DNA from: Simkania negevensis
GTDB lineage: Bacteria > Chlamydiota > Chlamydiia > Chlamydiales > JAFITR01
Assembly (NCBI GenBank): GCA_017116025.1
Contig: JAFITR010000099.1
Location: forward strand, 1-5,584
Direction of reading: 5' to 3'
Length of the DNA: 5,584 nucleotides
The position numbers and the translations under genes are program-made. Positions within the stretch are counted from its first letter, which is position 1, and every line of letters begins with the position of its first letter. Below, one piece after another: positions 1 through 5,449 of the stretch. The notes under the pieces were generated by a model, which was not told the DNA's origin, did no database searches, and saw nothing but the letters and a program-made list of their open reading frames with translations.

Positions 1-92
1 CCCAGGGCATCGCCCTGGGTAGAGACACCCTAAATCGTGCAGGCTGAAGGCCTGCTACATTGACTAATGTACTGGTTAAAAATCAAATTCGC
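1..92 (+). repeat. Composite palindromic repeat element, copy A (left part outside the window)
   Basis: Two perfect hairpins stand in fixed order. H1 at 1-19 is CCCAGGGC-ATC-GCCCTGGG (8-bp stem, 3-nt loop). H2 at 39-55 is GCAGGC-TGAAG-GCCTGC (6-bp stem, 5-nt loop), followed by TACAT. The spacer between them is exactly 19 nt, as in copy B at 3363-3504. A downstream tail at 72-92 matches copy B at 17 of 21 positions. In copy B a further hairpin precedes H1, so copy A is probably cut by the window edge. It resembles REP/REPIN-type non-autonomous palindromes, which in other bacteria are spread by RAYT (IS200-like) transposases; that link is inference, since no transposase is present here. There is no coding potential. 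Confidence 0.75.
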
Positions 93-109
93 CTTAGTAG
101 GCCTTTTTT
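91..109 (+). terminator. Weak terminator-like hairpin with T6 tract
   Basis: GCCT (91-94), loop TAGT, AGGC (99-102), then C and six T's (104-109). The T tract is convincing, but a 4-bp stem is short for an intrinsic terminator. It directly follows the conserved tail of repeat copy A, so it may be part of the element or end a transcript entering from the left. Confidence 0.25.
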
Positions 110-179
110 GGAAATAACCCTTTTAGATCATCAGGTGGATTTTTATCATTAAACTTTTGCGTCACGTTTCTCATCCCCT

Positions 180-204
180 CTCACTAATCTCACTGGCTCA
201 CTGG
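180..204 (+). repeat. Short tandem repeat CTCACTGG
   Basis: CTCACTAAT (180-188) is followed by two exact copies of CTCACTGG (189-196 and 197-204), so CTCACT starts at 180, 189 and 197. It lies upstream of the Cys-rich gene. A 7-bp stem with one G-T pair follows immediately (206-212 with 219-225, loop CAACAA), which two further wobble pairs could extend. This could be a regulator site or replication slippage; nothing else shows a function. Confidence 0.4.
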
Positions 205-223
205 TTATGATGCAACAACGTCA

Positions 224-252
224 TAGTGCGAAAACCCTTTGGTTGATATAGT
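224..252 (+). promoter_or_regulatory. Possible promoter of the Cys-rich secreted protein
   Basis: A -10-like hexamer TATAGT (247-252, one mismatch to TATAAT) lies 28 nt before the start codon. TAGTGC (224-229) sits in the -35 position with a 17-bp spacer. It matches TTGACA poorly, but the same hexamer occurs at the same spacing before the hydrolase gene (5338-5366). ATAGTGC also occurs twice here (223-229 and 248-254). The call rests on sequence pattern only. Confidence 0.3.
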
Positions 253-280
253 GCAGGTATCAATTAAAAGTAGAGGCTTT

Positions 281-682
281 ATGAAACAATTTTGGATGGT
301 TCTTTTTTTTGTCTCTCTCGTTGGATTCGCCTCCGTTCAAGCTGCGTCGCAAGATCCCGTTGGCTGTCCATGCAAAAGTCAGTGGGTTGCAGACCGGATT
401 CCCAACAAAAACCCTGGGTGGGAATGGGTACAAGCGGAGAGCCTTCCTGGCGTTAAGTGGTTGACGGTGAACCCTCCGCATGACGAACGCCAAGAGCATT
501 CATGCAATACCCTGCCGCCCTCACATGCTAAAGAAGGGACGATTGTTTTTATGCCTGAAAATTGCTCTGGGCCTCCTCCCAACAAATGTTGCCAGCAGTT
601 CTGTGCACATCATTGCTCTTCAAGCAACCCTTTCTATTGCAGTTGTTTTCGGGCCTACGAATGTGTAAAAAAGCCGCGATGA
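281..682 (+). CDS. Small exported cysteine-rich protein of unknown family
   Basis: This gene encodes 133 residues that I do not recognise as any named family. The ATG at 281 is chosen because AGAGG lies 4 nt upstream (272-276) and because it puts a clean Sec signal peptide at the N-terminus. That peptide has one basic residue (K3), a hydrophobic core at about 4-19 and a VQA/QAA cleavage site near residues 21-22. An in-frame TTG at 239 would add 14 residues before the signal and is unlikely. There is no lipobox cysteine near the cleavage site, so it is not an obvious lipoprotein. The mature part, about 111 residues, holds 11 cysteines (29, 31, 75, 95, 103, 104, 108, 112, 120, 122, 128), seven of them within the last 31 residues, including CxC pairs and a CC pair. 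It is also rich in Pro and has three Trp and four His. Such a pattern suggests a disulfide-bonded periplasmic or surface protein. In chlamydiae, cysteine-rich envelope proteins (OmcA, OmcB) crosslink the cell wall, but no homology to those is visible. The gene is single and converges on the tRNA 12 nt away. Confidence 0.75.
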   Translation: MKQFWMVLFFVSLVGFASVQAASQDPVGCPCKSQWVADRIPNKNPGWEWVQAESLPGVKWLTVNPPHDERQEHSCNTLPPSHAKEGTIVFMPENCSGPPPNKCCQQFCAHHCSSSNPFYCSCFRAYECVKKPR

Positions 683-694
683 TGAAGGGGTATT

Positions 695-767
695 TGGAGC
701 GTAACGGAATCGAACCGATGACCTCAACAATGCCATTGTTGCGCTCTACCAACTGAGCTAACGCCCC
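695..767 (-). tRNA. tRNA-Ala (anticodon GGC)
   Basis: A complete 73-nt cloverleaf is seen on the minus strand. The 7-bp acceptor stem GGGGCGT/ACGCTCC contains the G3-U70 wobble that identifies alanine tRNAs. The D stem is GCTC/GAGC with loop AGTTGGTA, the anticodon stem is CAACA/TGTTG, and the loop ATGGCAT has anticodon GGC at 732-734. The T loop is TTCGATT and the discriminator base is A73. It reads Ala codons GCC and GCU. The 3' CCA is not encoded and must be added by CCA-transferase. The T stem (ATCGG/CCGTT) has a U50-U64 mismatch, which is unusual. The gene is divergent from tyrB and convergent with the Cys-rich gene. Confidence 0.96.
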
Positions 768-783
768 ACAAAGCAAAGCAATG

Positions 784-789
784 ATTGTA
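784..789 (-). promoter_or_regulatory. Possible -10 box of the tRNA-Ala promoter
   Basis: TACAAT on the minus strand (5 of 6 matches to TATAAT) lies 16 nt before the tRNA 5' end, a plausible distance for a short leader. No good TTGACA-like -35 is found at 16-18 bp; the best-placed hexamer is TAGCTG, inside the hairpin region upstream. Confidence 0.35.
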
Positions 790-796
790 TGTGCCA

Positions 797-853
797 CCCT
801 CTTTTTCAGCTACGAAAAAAGAGGGATATAGGCTACGATGGCTCCTCTTTTTT
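797..853 (+). promoter_or_regulatory. Three-arm alternative hairpin region upstream of tyrB
   Basis: Arm 1 CCCTCTTTTT (797-806) pairs perfectly with arm 2 AAAAAGAGGG (816-825) around a 9-nt loop. The A-rich arm AAAAAAGAGG (815-824) also pairs perfectly over 10 bp with arm 3 CCTCTTTTTT (844-853) around a 20-nt loop, so the two hairpins exclude each other. The second ends in six T's and is followed by ATTGTTTT, giving it the look of an intrinsic terminator with the first as antiterminator. GCTACGA is repeated at 809-815 and 832-838. Attenuation is inference. It requires transcription to begin before about 797, and a TATAGG at 827-832 could instead be a -10, which would place arms 1 and 2 outside the transcript. 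Confidence 0.4.
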
Positions 854-875
854 ATTGTTTTAGTGGGATGTGTTG

Positions 876-2072
876 ATGTCGTTATTTGAACAGATGAAAC
901 TGATGCCGAGCGATCCGATTTTGGGCCTGGCGCACTCTTTTAAAGAGGATGAGCGTGCGGCAAAGATCAACCTTGGTGTCGGAGTATATAGAACAGAAGA
1001 GCTGAATCCCCCCTATCTCGAAAGTGTAAAGCGTGCGGGAAGGCAGGTTATCTCGAAGGAGAAGGACAAGGAGTACCTTCCGATAGCGGGTCATGCGGGC
1101 TACTTGAATGTTTTGGGTGAGCTTGTCTTTGGTAAGCGTGCTGAAGCGCTTCTCTCTGGGCGTATTGCAGCAGTGCAAACTTTAGGAGGCACAGGGGCTT
1201 TACGCCTTTCTGCTGACCTAATAAAGAAAGAACTGGCGGATACCGTCTTCCTTTCGAATCCCACCTGGGCCAACCATGCTCCTTTATATGAAGAGGTTGG
1301 TTTTAAAGTAAGTAACTATCCTTATTATGATGCGAAGGGACACTCTCTTAAGTTTGAAGAAATGTCTGCCGCTCTTCGAGCAGTGCCCCGTGGAAGCGCT
1401 CTCTTATTACAGACTTGCTGTCATAACCCTACGGGTGTTGATTTGTCTGAAGAGCAGTGGAAAGAGCTCTCTACGATAGTGAAAGAGGGGGGGCTGTTAC
1501 CGATCTTTGATGCTGCCTATCTTGGCTTTAACAGAGGTTTTGAAGAGGATGCTGGACCGATTCGTTATTTTGTTGATGAAGGGCATGAATGTTTTGTTTG
1601 CGTTTCTTTGTCAAAAAATTTTGGCCTCTATAAAGAACGAGTAGGGGCACTTTTTGTCGTCTGTTCCGATAGTGCTGGTAAGGAGCGTGTGTTGAGTCAA
1701 CTACAGCTACGTGTTCGTCGTAACTATTCGAATCCTCCGGCGTATGGAGCTCTGGTGGCGTACGAAATTCTACGTACGCCAGAGTTGAAAGATTTGTGGA
1801 GCAGTGAATTGGACGGTATGCGTAAGCGTATTGTGGAGATGCGTATAGCTTTTGCAGCAGCTTTGGCGTCAAAAATAGGGGGCAAACACAACTACCAGTA
1901 TTTAATTAGGCAGAGCGGGATGTTCTCTTTTTGTGGACTGAATCCTGATGAGGTACTGCGGCTTCGGTCGGATTTTGGAATTTATATGCCGTCGAGCGGT
2001 CGTATCAATATCGCAGGATTGAGCAGAACGAATATTGATGATGTGGCGGAGGCCATTGCCAGTGTCATATAA
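876..2072 (+). CDS. tyrB: Class I aminotransferase (aspartate/aromatic amino acid transaminase, AspC/TyrB family)
   Basis: A cytosolic PLP enzyme that moves amino groups between aspartate or aromatic amino acids and 2-oxoglutarate. The 398 residues match the length of E. coli AspC and TyrB (396-397). Visible family motifs are: W131 in NPTWANH, which stacks on PLP; N184 in HNPTG; D212 and Y215 in FDAAYLGF, which bind the pyridine ring; K247 in SLSKNFGLY, the Schiff-base lysine; R256 in KERVGAL, which binds phosphate; R281 in the RRNYSNPP segment, the side-chain carboxylate-binding arginine of AspC; and R376 in SSGRINIAGL, which holds the alpha-carboxylate. All key residues are intact. ATG 876 is preferred because GTGGGA (864-868) lies 7 nt upstream; the in-frame GTG at 870 would only add two residues. 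Substrate choice (Asp or Phe/Tyr) cannot be settled from sequence by eye; the symbol follows the chlamydial orthologue, and aspC would be equally defensible. Its last codons overlap the mreC start by 11 bp, so the two genes should be cotranscribed. Confidence 0.93.
   Translation: MSLFEQMKLMPSDPILGLAHSFKEDERAAKINLGVGVYRTEELNPPYLESVKRAGRQVISKEKDKEYLPIAGHAGYLNVLGELVFGKRAEALLSGRIAAVQTLGGTGALRLSADLIKKELADTVFLSNPTWANHAPLYEEVGFKVSNYPYYDAKGHSLKFEEMSAALRAVPRGSALLLQTCCHNPTGVDLSEEQWKELSTIVKEGGLLPIFDAAYLGFNRGFEEDAGPIRYFVDEGHECFVCVSLSKNFGLYKERVGALFVVCSDSAGKERVLSQLQLRVRRNYSNPPAYGALVAYEILRTPELKDLWSSELDGMRKRIVEMRIAFAAALASKIGGKHNYQYLIRQSGMFSFCGLNPDEVLRLRSDFGIYMPSSGRINIAGLSRTNIDDVAEAIASVI
2048..2052 (+). promoter_or_regulatory. 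Ribosome binding site that fixes the mreC start
   Basis: GGAGG lies inside the end of tyrB, 9 nt before GTG 2062. Earlier in-frame starts (TTG 2035, ATG 2038 and 2041) lie upstream of or too close to it and have no comparable site. The TTG at 2056 would leave a spacing of only 3 nt. This supports the GTG start and coupling of mreC translation to tyrB. Confidence 0.7.
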
Positions 2073-3279
2073 GAAGAAGTGGAAGATTGCTCCTTATCTC
2101 GTTGTTGTCGTCTTGCTCTTCTCCTTGTTGTCCATGCCAAAAGGGGTGGTAGAAGATGGCCGTGGGGCAGCTGCTTGGGTTGCAGCACCTTTTTGGAAGG
2201 CGCTTTACAAGATCAAAATGGGGGGAATCCCCTACTTCCCTTTTCTCTCCTTTTTTAAAAAAACGAGCCGAAAAAGCTTTTCAAAGGAGCTTGGACAGCT
2301 GCAGACAGAAAATTTCCAGCTGCAGGCAAAGCTTCGGGAATATGAGCGGCTCATTGTTTTTTATCAAGATGCAAACCGCACGGTAGAATTGAGAGGGGCG
2401 TTGTCGGCTGAAGCAGGGATTCCCAAAGAGATGATTAAAAGGCGTTATGAAGAACTAGAAAGTTTTTTGCAGAGCGCTAGTAAAGCGTTGATTGGGCGTG
2501 TGATTTATCGCGATCCTGCTGCTTGGTCGAGCTATGTCTGGATTAACCTTGGAGAAAAGGACAACAGAGGCCTCGCTTCCCCTGTTGTCGTCAAAAATAG
2601 CCCTGTTATTCTAAACAATGCTGTTGTTGGAGTGATTGATGAGGTGGGAGACGTTCAAAGCCGTGTTCAGCTGATCACCGGGTCGAAGCTGAGGCTCTCT
2701 GTTCGTGTGGTGCGTGGAGGACCGGAAAATATTCTCTTGCTCAAGCAGATCGATTCGATACAACAGGCGTTAGAGACGCGTAAGGATCTGTTTCACGATC
2801 TAGATGCCGCTTCCTTAATACGCCAAGATTTTGAGAATCTACGCGGACTTATCCTCTCTCAAACAGAAGAAATATATCTCGCTAAGGGGGAGCTGGCGGG
2901 AGTGAGTCGCCCTGCTTGGAGAAGCCGTGGGACATTATTGAAAGGATATGGCTTTAACTACGACAGCGATGACGAGGAGGGGCTTGCGCGAAACCTTGTG
3001 ACGGGAGAATATTTTATCCGAGGAGGAGAGGGGCAGCCATTAATACAGGGAGGAGATCTTCTCGTGACGACAGGGTTCGATGGCCATTTTCCCTCAGGCC
3101 TCCTCGTAGCAAGGGTTGTAAAAGTTCATCCATTGAAAGAGGGTGCTTTTGCTTATGATATCGATGCTAAACCCGTTATTGATCTGCTGCACGATATCGA
3201 ACATCTTTTCGTCATCCCTCCTAATGTTCTGTCGGAAGGGTTGTTGCATCAATCACCACTGAGCCACAGAGACCCGTGA
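2062..3279 (+). CDS. mreC: MreC-type rod shape-determining protein
   Basis: MreC is the bitopic scaffold that links MreB filaments to periplasmic peptidoglycan synthases; in chlamydiae the MreB system acts in division. With GTG 2062 the protein has 405 residues: basic N-terminus (K4, K5, K6, K8), one membrane segment at about 10-25, a Gln/Glu/Leu-rich likely coiled coil at about 71-103, then two beta-rich parts. The first (about 143-217) includes SSYVWINLGEKDNRGLAS, NNAVVGVIDEVG and SRVQLITGSKLRLSVRVV, matching the MreC pattern of V-W-I-N-x-G and VVGxVxEVG. The second (about 328-383) has IQGGDLLVTTGFDGHFPSGL, VARVVKV and IDAKPVIDLLHDIEHLFVI, matching the GDLVVTSGxxGxFPxGxxVGxV-...-V-x-P family ending. 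The positive-inside rule puts the C-terminal part in the periplasm, as expected. A segment of about 68 residues (221-288), helical and charged, separates the two conserved parts and is longer than in typical MreC (E. coli, 367 aa). No mreD follows. The family call rests on motif memory, not alignment. Confidence 0.82.
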   Translation: MSYKKKWKIAPYLVVVVLLFSLLSMPKGVVEDGRGAAAWVAAPFWKALYKIKMGGIPYFPFLSFFKKTSRKSFSKELGQLQTENFQLQAKLREYERLIVFYQDANRTVELRGALSAEAGIPKEMIKRRYEELESFLQSASKALIGRVIYRDPAAWSSYVWINLGEKDNRGLASPVVVKNSPVILNNAVVGVIDEVGDVQSRVQLITGSKLRLSVRVVRGGPENILLLKQIDSIQQALETRKDLFHDLDAASLIRQDFENLRGLILSQTEEIYLAKGELAGVSRPAWRSRGTLLKGYGFNYDSDDEEGLARNLVTGEYFIRGGEGQPLIQGGDLLVTTGFDGHFPSGLLVARVVKVHPLKEGAFAYDIDAKPVIDLLHDIEHLFVIPPNVLSEGLLHQSPLSHRDP

Positions 3280-3362
3280 GGGAATATTAGATTGATGAGA
3301 TGGAATAACAAAAGCGAGGTAAAACAATCTGATATGATGTTGAAAGTTTAGTTGCCTGATTT

Positions 3363-3504
3363 TTAGGCTGAAGGCCTAACATTGTAACAGCCCAGGGCAT
3401 CGCCCTGGGTACAACCAGAACAATATTTGCAGCCTGAAAGGCTGCTACATTCATTTAGAAAAAGTTAAACATTTGGAAAGGTGCTAGTTAAAAATCGAAC
3501 TCAC
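3363..3504 (+). repeat. Composite palindromic repeat element, copy B
   Basis: Three perfect hairpins: TTAGGC-TGAAG-GCCTAA (3363-3379), CCCAGGGC-ATC-GCCCTGGG (3391-3409) and GCAGCC-TGAAA-GGCTGC (3429-3445), the last followed by TACAT as in copy A. The 19-nt spacing between the second and third equals that of copy A. H2 stems vary by compensating changes (TTAGGC/GCCTAA, GCAGCC/GGCTGC, GCAGGC/GCCTGC) while the TGAA loop stays, a sign that the fold matters. The tail 3484-3504 matches 72-92 at 17 of 21 positions. The copy fills most of the gap between mreC and the converging hydrolase gene. No hairpin has a T tract, so termination activity is not supported. The rest of the gap (3280-3362) shows nothing clear. 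Confidence 0.75.
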
Positions 3505-3509
3505 GTTAA

Positions 3510-3527
3510 CAACGCCCTATCGCGTTG
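3510..3527 (-). terminator. Weak hairpin at the end of the hydrolase gene
   Basis: On the minus strand CAACGC-GATAGG-GCGTTG forms a 6-bp stem that spans the TAG stop. A TTTTT run follows about 14 nt later, inside the tail of repeat copy B. The distance to the T run is too long for a standard intrinsic terminator, so this is only a possible transcript end. Confidence 0.25.
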
Positions 3528-5301
3528 GAATGACAGGTAAGATGACGTGAGAAGGGTATTTTTTGTTGTGGAAAATTTTCTGGTGAGCAATCAAAAGATC
3601 TGTCGTTAACTCCGGAGATTCCCCCGTGTTCAAGTTCCTGGAAAACTCGGGAAATGCTGAGCTAGAAATATGGATGCGGATATGGTGCCTTTTTTTGAAT
3701 ACTAGGCTTGTAGAGCCTACATCGATCTCATAACGGTAAATTTTTTCGGGCTCGATAGGTTCAGGTTCGGTCAAAGAGTTTCTGTAGCGTACCCTTATGA
3801 TGCCTGACTGGACAAAGAAGGAGGCGCCTCCTGGATAGACATTGACGATTTTGACAAAGAAGTCGGTGCCAACTGCGGAGCTCGATGCATAGATCACAGC
3901 TTTGATAGGCCCTGTCACTTCAATATCTTCTTCTAGCTCAACAGAAGTGTAGACAAGAACATCTTGCCTCTCTTCAAGAGGATTTTGCTCTACGGGGCCG
4001 CAGGTGCTGTCTCCAAGAAGCATCTTGTTGCCGATCGAAGGCATTGGATCGGCAGGGTCGTAGTCATAACAGTCTTCGCGTTCTTCTTCTGGAGGCGATG
4101 TGTTGAGCAATCCATCGCCATCAGTAGTGTTTGCCGAGCCCTGACTATGTAGATAATAGTTCGTCCACTCTGTCCTGGCTAATGGCCACTCCTTCTCCTT
4201 TCTCCATTTGTTGGCTCCCATGACGAAAAGATTGATTGGATCTTCTGCAAGAAATTTTTTTTTGCCCTTCAGCCAATGATCGAACCAGTCGAGAACGACA
4301 GAATATTGGCACCAAAAAACACTGTCGGCACCAAACAACAATTGTCCTATCTTCCGGAAATGGCGATGAGTCCACGGGCCAATGATTATGCGACTTTGGC
4401 TTGCTGGTGAGGTTGATGGCTTTCCCTTCATCCTCTGAAAATCTTCCAACATAGGGTCAATAAACCGGTCGTACCAGCCAGCAATGAGCAGAGCAGGGAC
4501 TTCTATCTCGTCAATCCTCTTGTCCAAGCGTGCAAAATCCCAGTATTCGTCTAGCCGAGGATGTAGAATCCATTCTCTATAAGGAATGATCACCTCCCCC
4601 AGCTTTTCGTCAGCAGTAATTAGCGGTAAATGGTCACGCACTTCATTATGCCATGAGATCTTGCGCGGAGTGCGTGCTCCTGTCCCCGAATAGCGAAATT
4701 TCCACAACAATAGATCCTGGTAGTGGTGAATCCCTTTGTGGATGAAGGCAGCATAGAGATTTTGGCTGATGAACATCGGCACCATCGCCTTCAGATAGGG
4801 GCTCTTTGTCGTAGCAGAATACCACTGGACTCCTCCAAGGTACGAGCCACCAAATGTTCCTATCGACCCCGATGACCATTCCTGTTGCGATGCCCATTCA
4901 AAAGTGTCATGGCTGTCTTTGGCTTCGTTCGTCCAAGGCATGAACTCCCCTGGAGAATCGCTAGTCCCTCTTACATCTTGGATGATAAAAACATATCCTT
5001 GGGAGGTGAACATTTGAGCCGTTATGACATAGTGATCTTCCTTACTCCTCTTGCCATAAGGCGTTCTTGTGATGATAACAGGGAATTGTTCCCCAGGAGA
5101 ATTAGGGCGGTAGACGTCTGTTGATAAAAACGCCCCATCTCTCATCGGTACTCCAATATCGTACTCTTCGATCAAACAATACTTCGGTTGTGGAAAGCAA
5201 AAATACCAACAACGCAACTTCAATAGCCACCTTGTCGAAGTAAAAATTCGCAGTAATATAGCCGCAACAACAACGACCACAACAAGAATAATCCAATACA
5301 T
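3517..5301 (-). CDS. CocE/NonD family hydrolase (peptidase S15-like alpha/beta hydrolase), membrane anchored
   Basis: A 594-residue member of the family of X-Pro dipeptidyl peptidases, cocaine esterase CocE and glutaryl-7-ACA acylase. The alpha/beta hydrolase core spans about 46-315: oxyanion-hole tyrosine Y82 in RTPYGK, the QDVRGTSDSPGEF segment (108-120), nucleophile S153 in GGSYLGG, acid D278 in AGWYDRF and H312 in GPWTHRH. A helical cap lies between S153 and D278. The C-terminal beta-jelly-roll (PepX_C type), about 335-590, ends in the family signature SSSAFPEFSRNLNTG (547-560 region). All catalytic residues are intact. True substrates of this family are mostly unknown (esters, amides or N-terminal X-Pro peptides), so none is assigned. 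Residues 2-17 are a strongly hydrophobic segment, followed by R18, R24, K28 and R30; the charge bias predicts N-out and catalytic domain in the cytoplasm. ATG 5301 has a modest AGGCGG site 4 nt upstream. It is a single gene transcribed toward mreC. Confidence 0.88.
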   Translation of the reverse strand: MYWIILVVVVVVAAILLRIFTSTRWLLKLRCWYFCFPQPKYCLIEEYDIGVPMRDGAFLSTDVYRPNSPGEQFPVIITRTPYGKRSKEDHYVITAQMFTSQGYVFIIQDVRGTSDSPGEFMPWTNEAKDSHDTFEWASQQEWSSGSIGTFGGSYLGGVQWYSATTKSPYLKAMVPMFISQNLYAAFIHKGIHHYQDLLLWKFRYSGTGARTPRKISWHNEVRDHLPLITADEKLGEVIIPYREWILHPRLDEYWDFARLDKRIDEIEVPALLIAGWYDRFIDPMLEDFQRMKGKPSTSPASQSRIIIGPWTHRHFRKIGQLLFGADSVFWCQYSVVLDWFDHWLKGKKKFLAEDPINLFVMGANKWRKEKEWPLARTEWTNYYLHSQGSANTTDGDGLLNTSPPEEEREDCYDYDPADPMPSIGNKMLLGDSTCGPVEQNPLEERQDVLVYTSVELEEDIEVTGPIKAVIYASSSAVGTDFFVKIVNVYPGGASFFVQSGIIRVRYRNSLTEPEPIEPEKIYRYEIDVGSTSLVFKKRHHIRIHISSSAFPEFSRNLNTGESPELTTDLLIAHQKIFHNKKYPSHVILPVIPTR

Positions 5302-5337
5302 CTACCCGCCTACATTTCACCCGTTCGCAATTCTCAT

Positions 5338-5366
5338 TCTATACAATAAATAGTTTGTTTGCACTA
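5338..5366 (-). promoter_or_regulatory. Possible promoter of the CocE-like hydrolase
   Basis: On the minus strand TATAGA (plus 5338-5343) lies 36 nt before the ATG. TAGTGC (plus 5361-5366) sits 17 bp upstream, the same arrangement as before the Cys-rich gene. An AT-rich run (TTTTTTT, plus 5366-5372) lies just upstream, as often seen at chlamydial sigma66 promoters. One TAAATAGT box (5347-5354) lies within the spacer, where a bound protein would block polymerase. Confidence 0.35.
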
Positions 5367-5396
5367 AAAAAATGACGCAGTAAGCGCGGTGTAATC

Positions 5397-5420
5397 AGGG
5401 ACAAAGGGACAACAGGGAGA
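5397..5420 (+). repeat. Short tandem repeat AGGGACAA
   Basis: Two exact adjacent copies of AGGGACAA (5397-5404 and 5405-5412) and a degenerate third, CAGGGAGA (5413-5420). A similar AGGGA-rich purine tract lies at 5521-5544. Each tract stands just before a TAAATAGTCACG box, suggesting an older duplication of a unit about 120 bp long. Confidence 0.45.
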
Positions 5421-5449
5421 GCGGTTTAAATAGTCACGGAAAGGAACAA

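Noticed and set aside
239..280. Upstream TTG start adding 14 residues to the Cys-rich protein
   Set aside because: It would place polar residues in front of a clear signal peptide, overlap the putative -10 box, and has no ribosome binding site; ATG 281 has AGAGG upstream.
281..767. tRNA gene as attachment site of an integrated island carrying the Cys-rich gene
   Set aside because: No second copy of the tRNA 3' end, no integrase and no phage gene is visible in the window.
549..797. Minus-strand 82-residue reading frame across the tRNA
   Set aside because: It reads straight through the tRNA-Ala gene and contains the typical false peptide made by translating a tRNA (AQLVERNNG...). It is not a gene.
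868..876. Two-codon mini ORF ATG TGT TGA overlapping the tyrB ATG
   Set aside because: The possible Shine-Dalgarno directly touches this ATG and is correctly spaced only for ATG 876. A chance overlap is the simplest reading.
1528..1872. Minus-strand 114-residue frame inside tyrB
   Set aside because: It lies fully within a well-supported enzyme gene, shows no recognisable motif and has a low-complexity His/Gln-rich composition; it is a shadow frame.
3391..3409. CCCAGGGC/GCCCTGGG hairpin as intrinsic terminator for mreC
   Set aside because: No T tract follows on either strand, and the identical hairpin occurs in copy A as part of a larger conserved repeat, so a repeat element explains it better.
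3363..3445. CRISPR array suggested by repeated palindromes with similar spacing
   Set aside because: The repeats alternate between two different hairpins, are only 17-19 nt, have unequal spacers (11 and 19 nt), and no cas gene is near.
4885..5124. Plus-strand 79-residue frame opposite the hydrolase
   Set aside because: It lies opposite a conserved catalytic gene and shows no motif of its own. The same holds for the frames at 3964-4152, 4145-4375 and 4646-4897.
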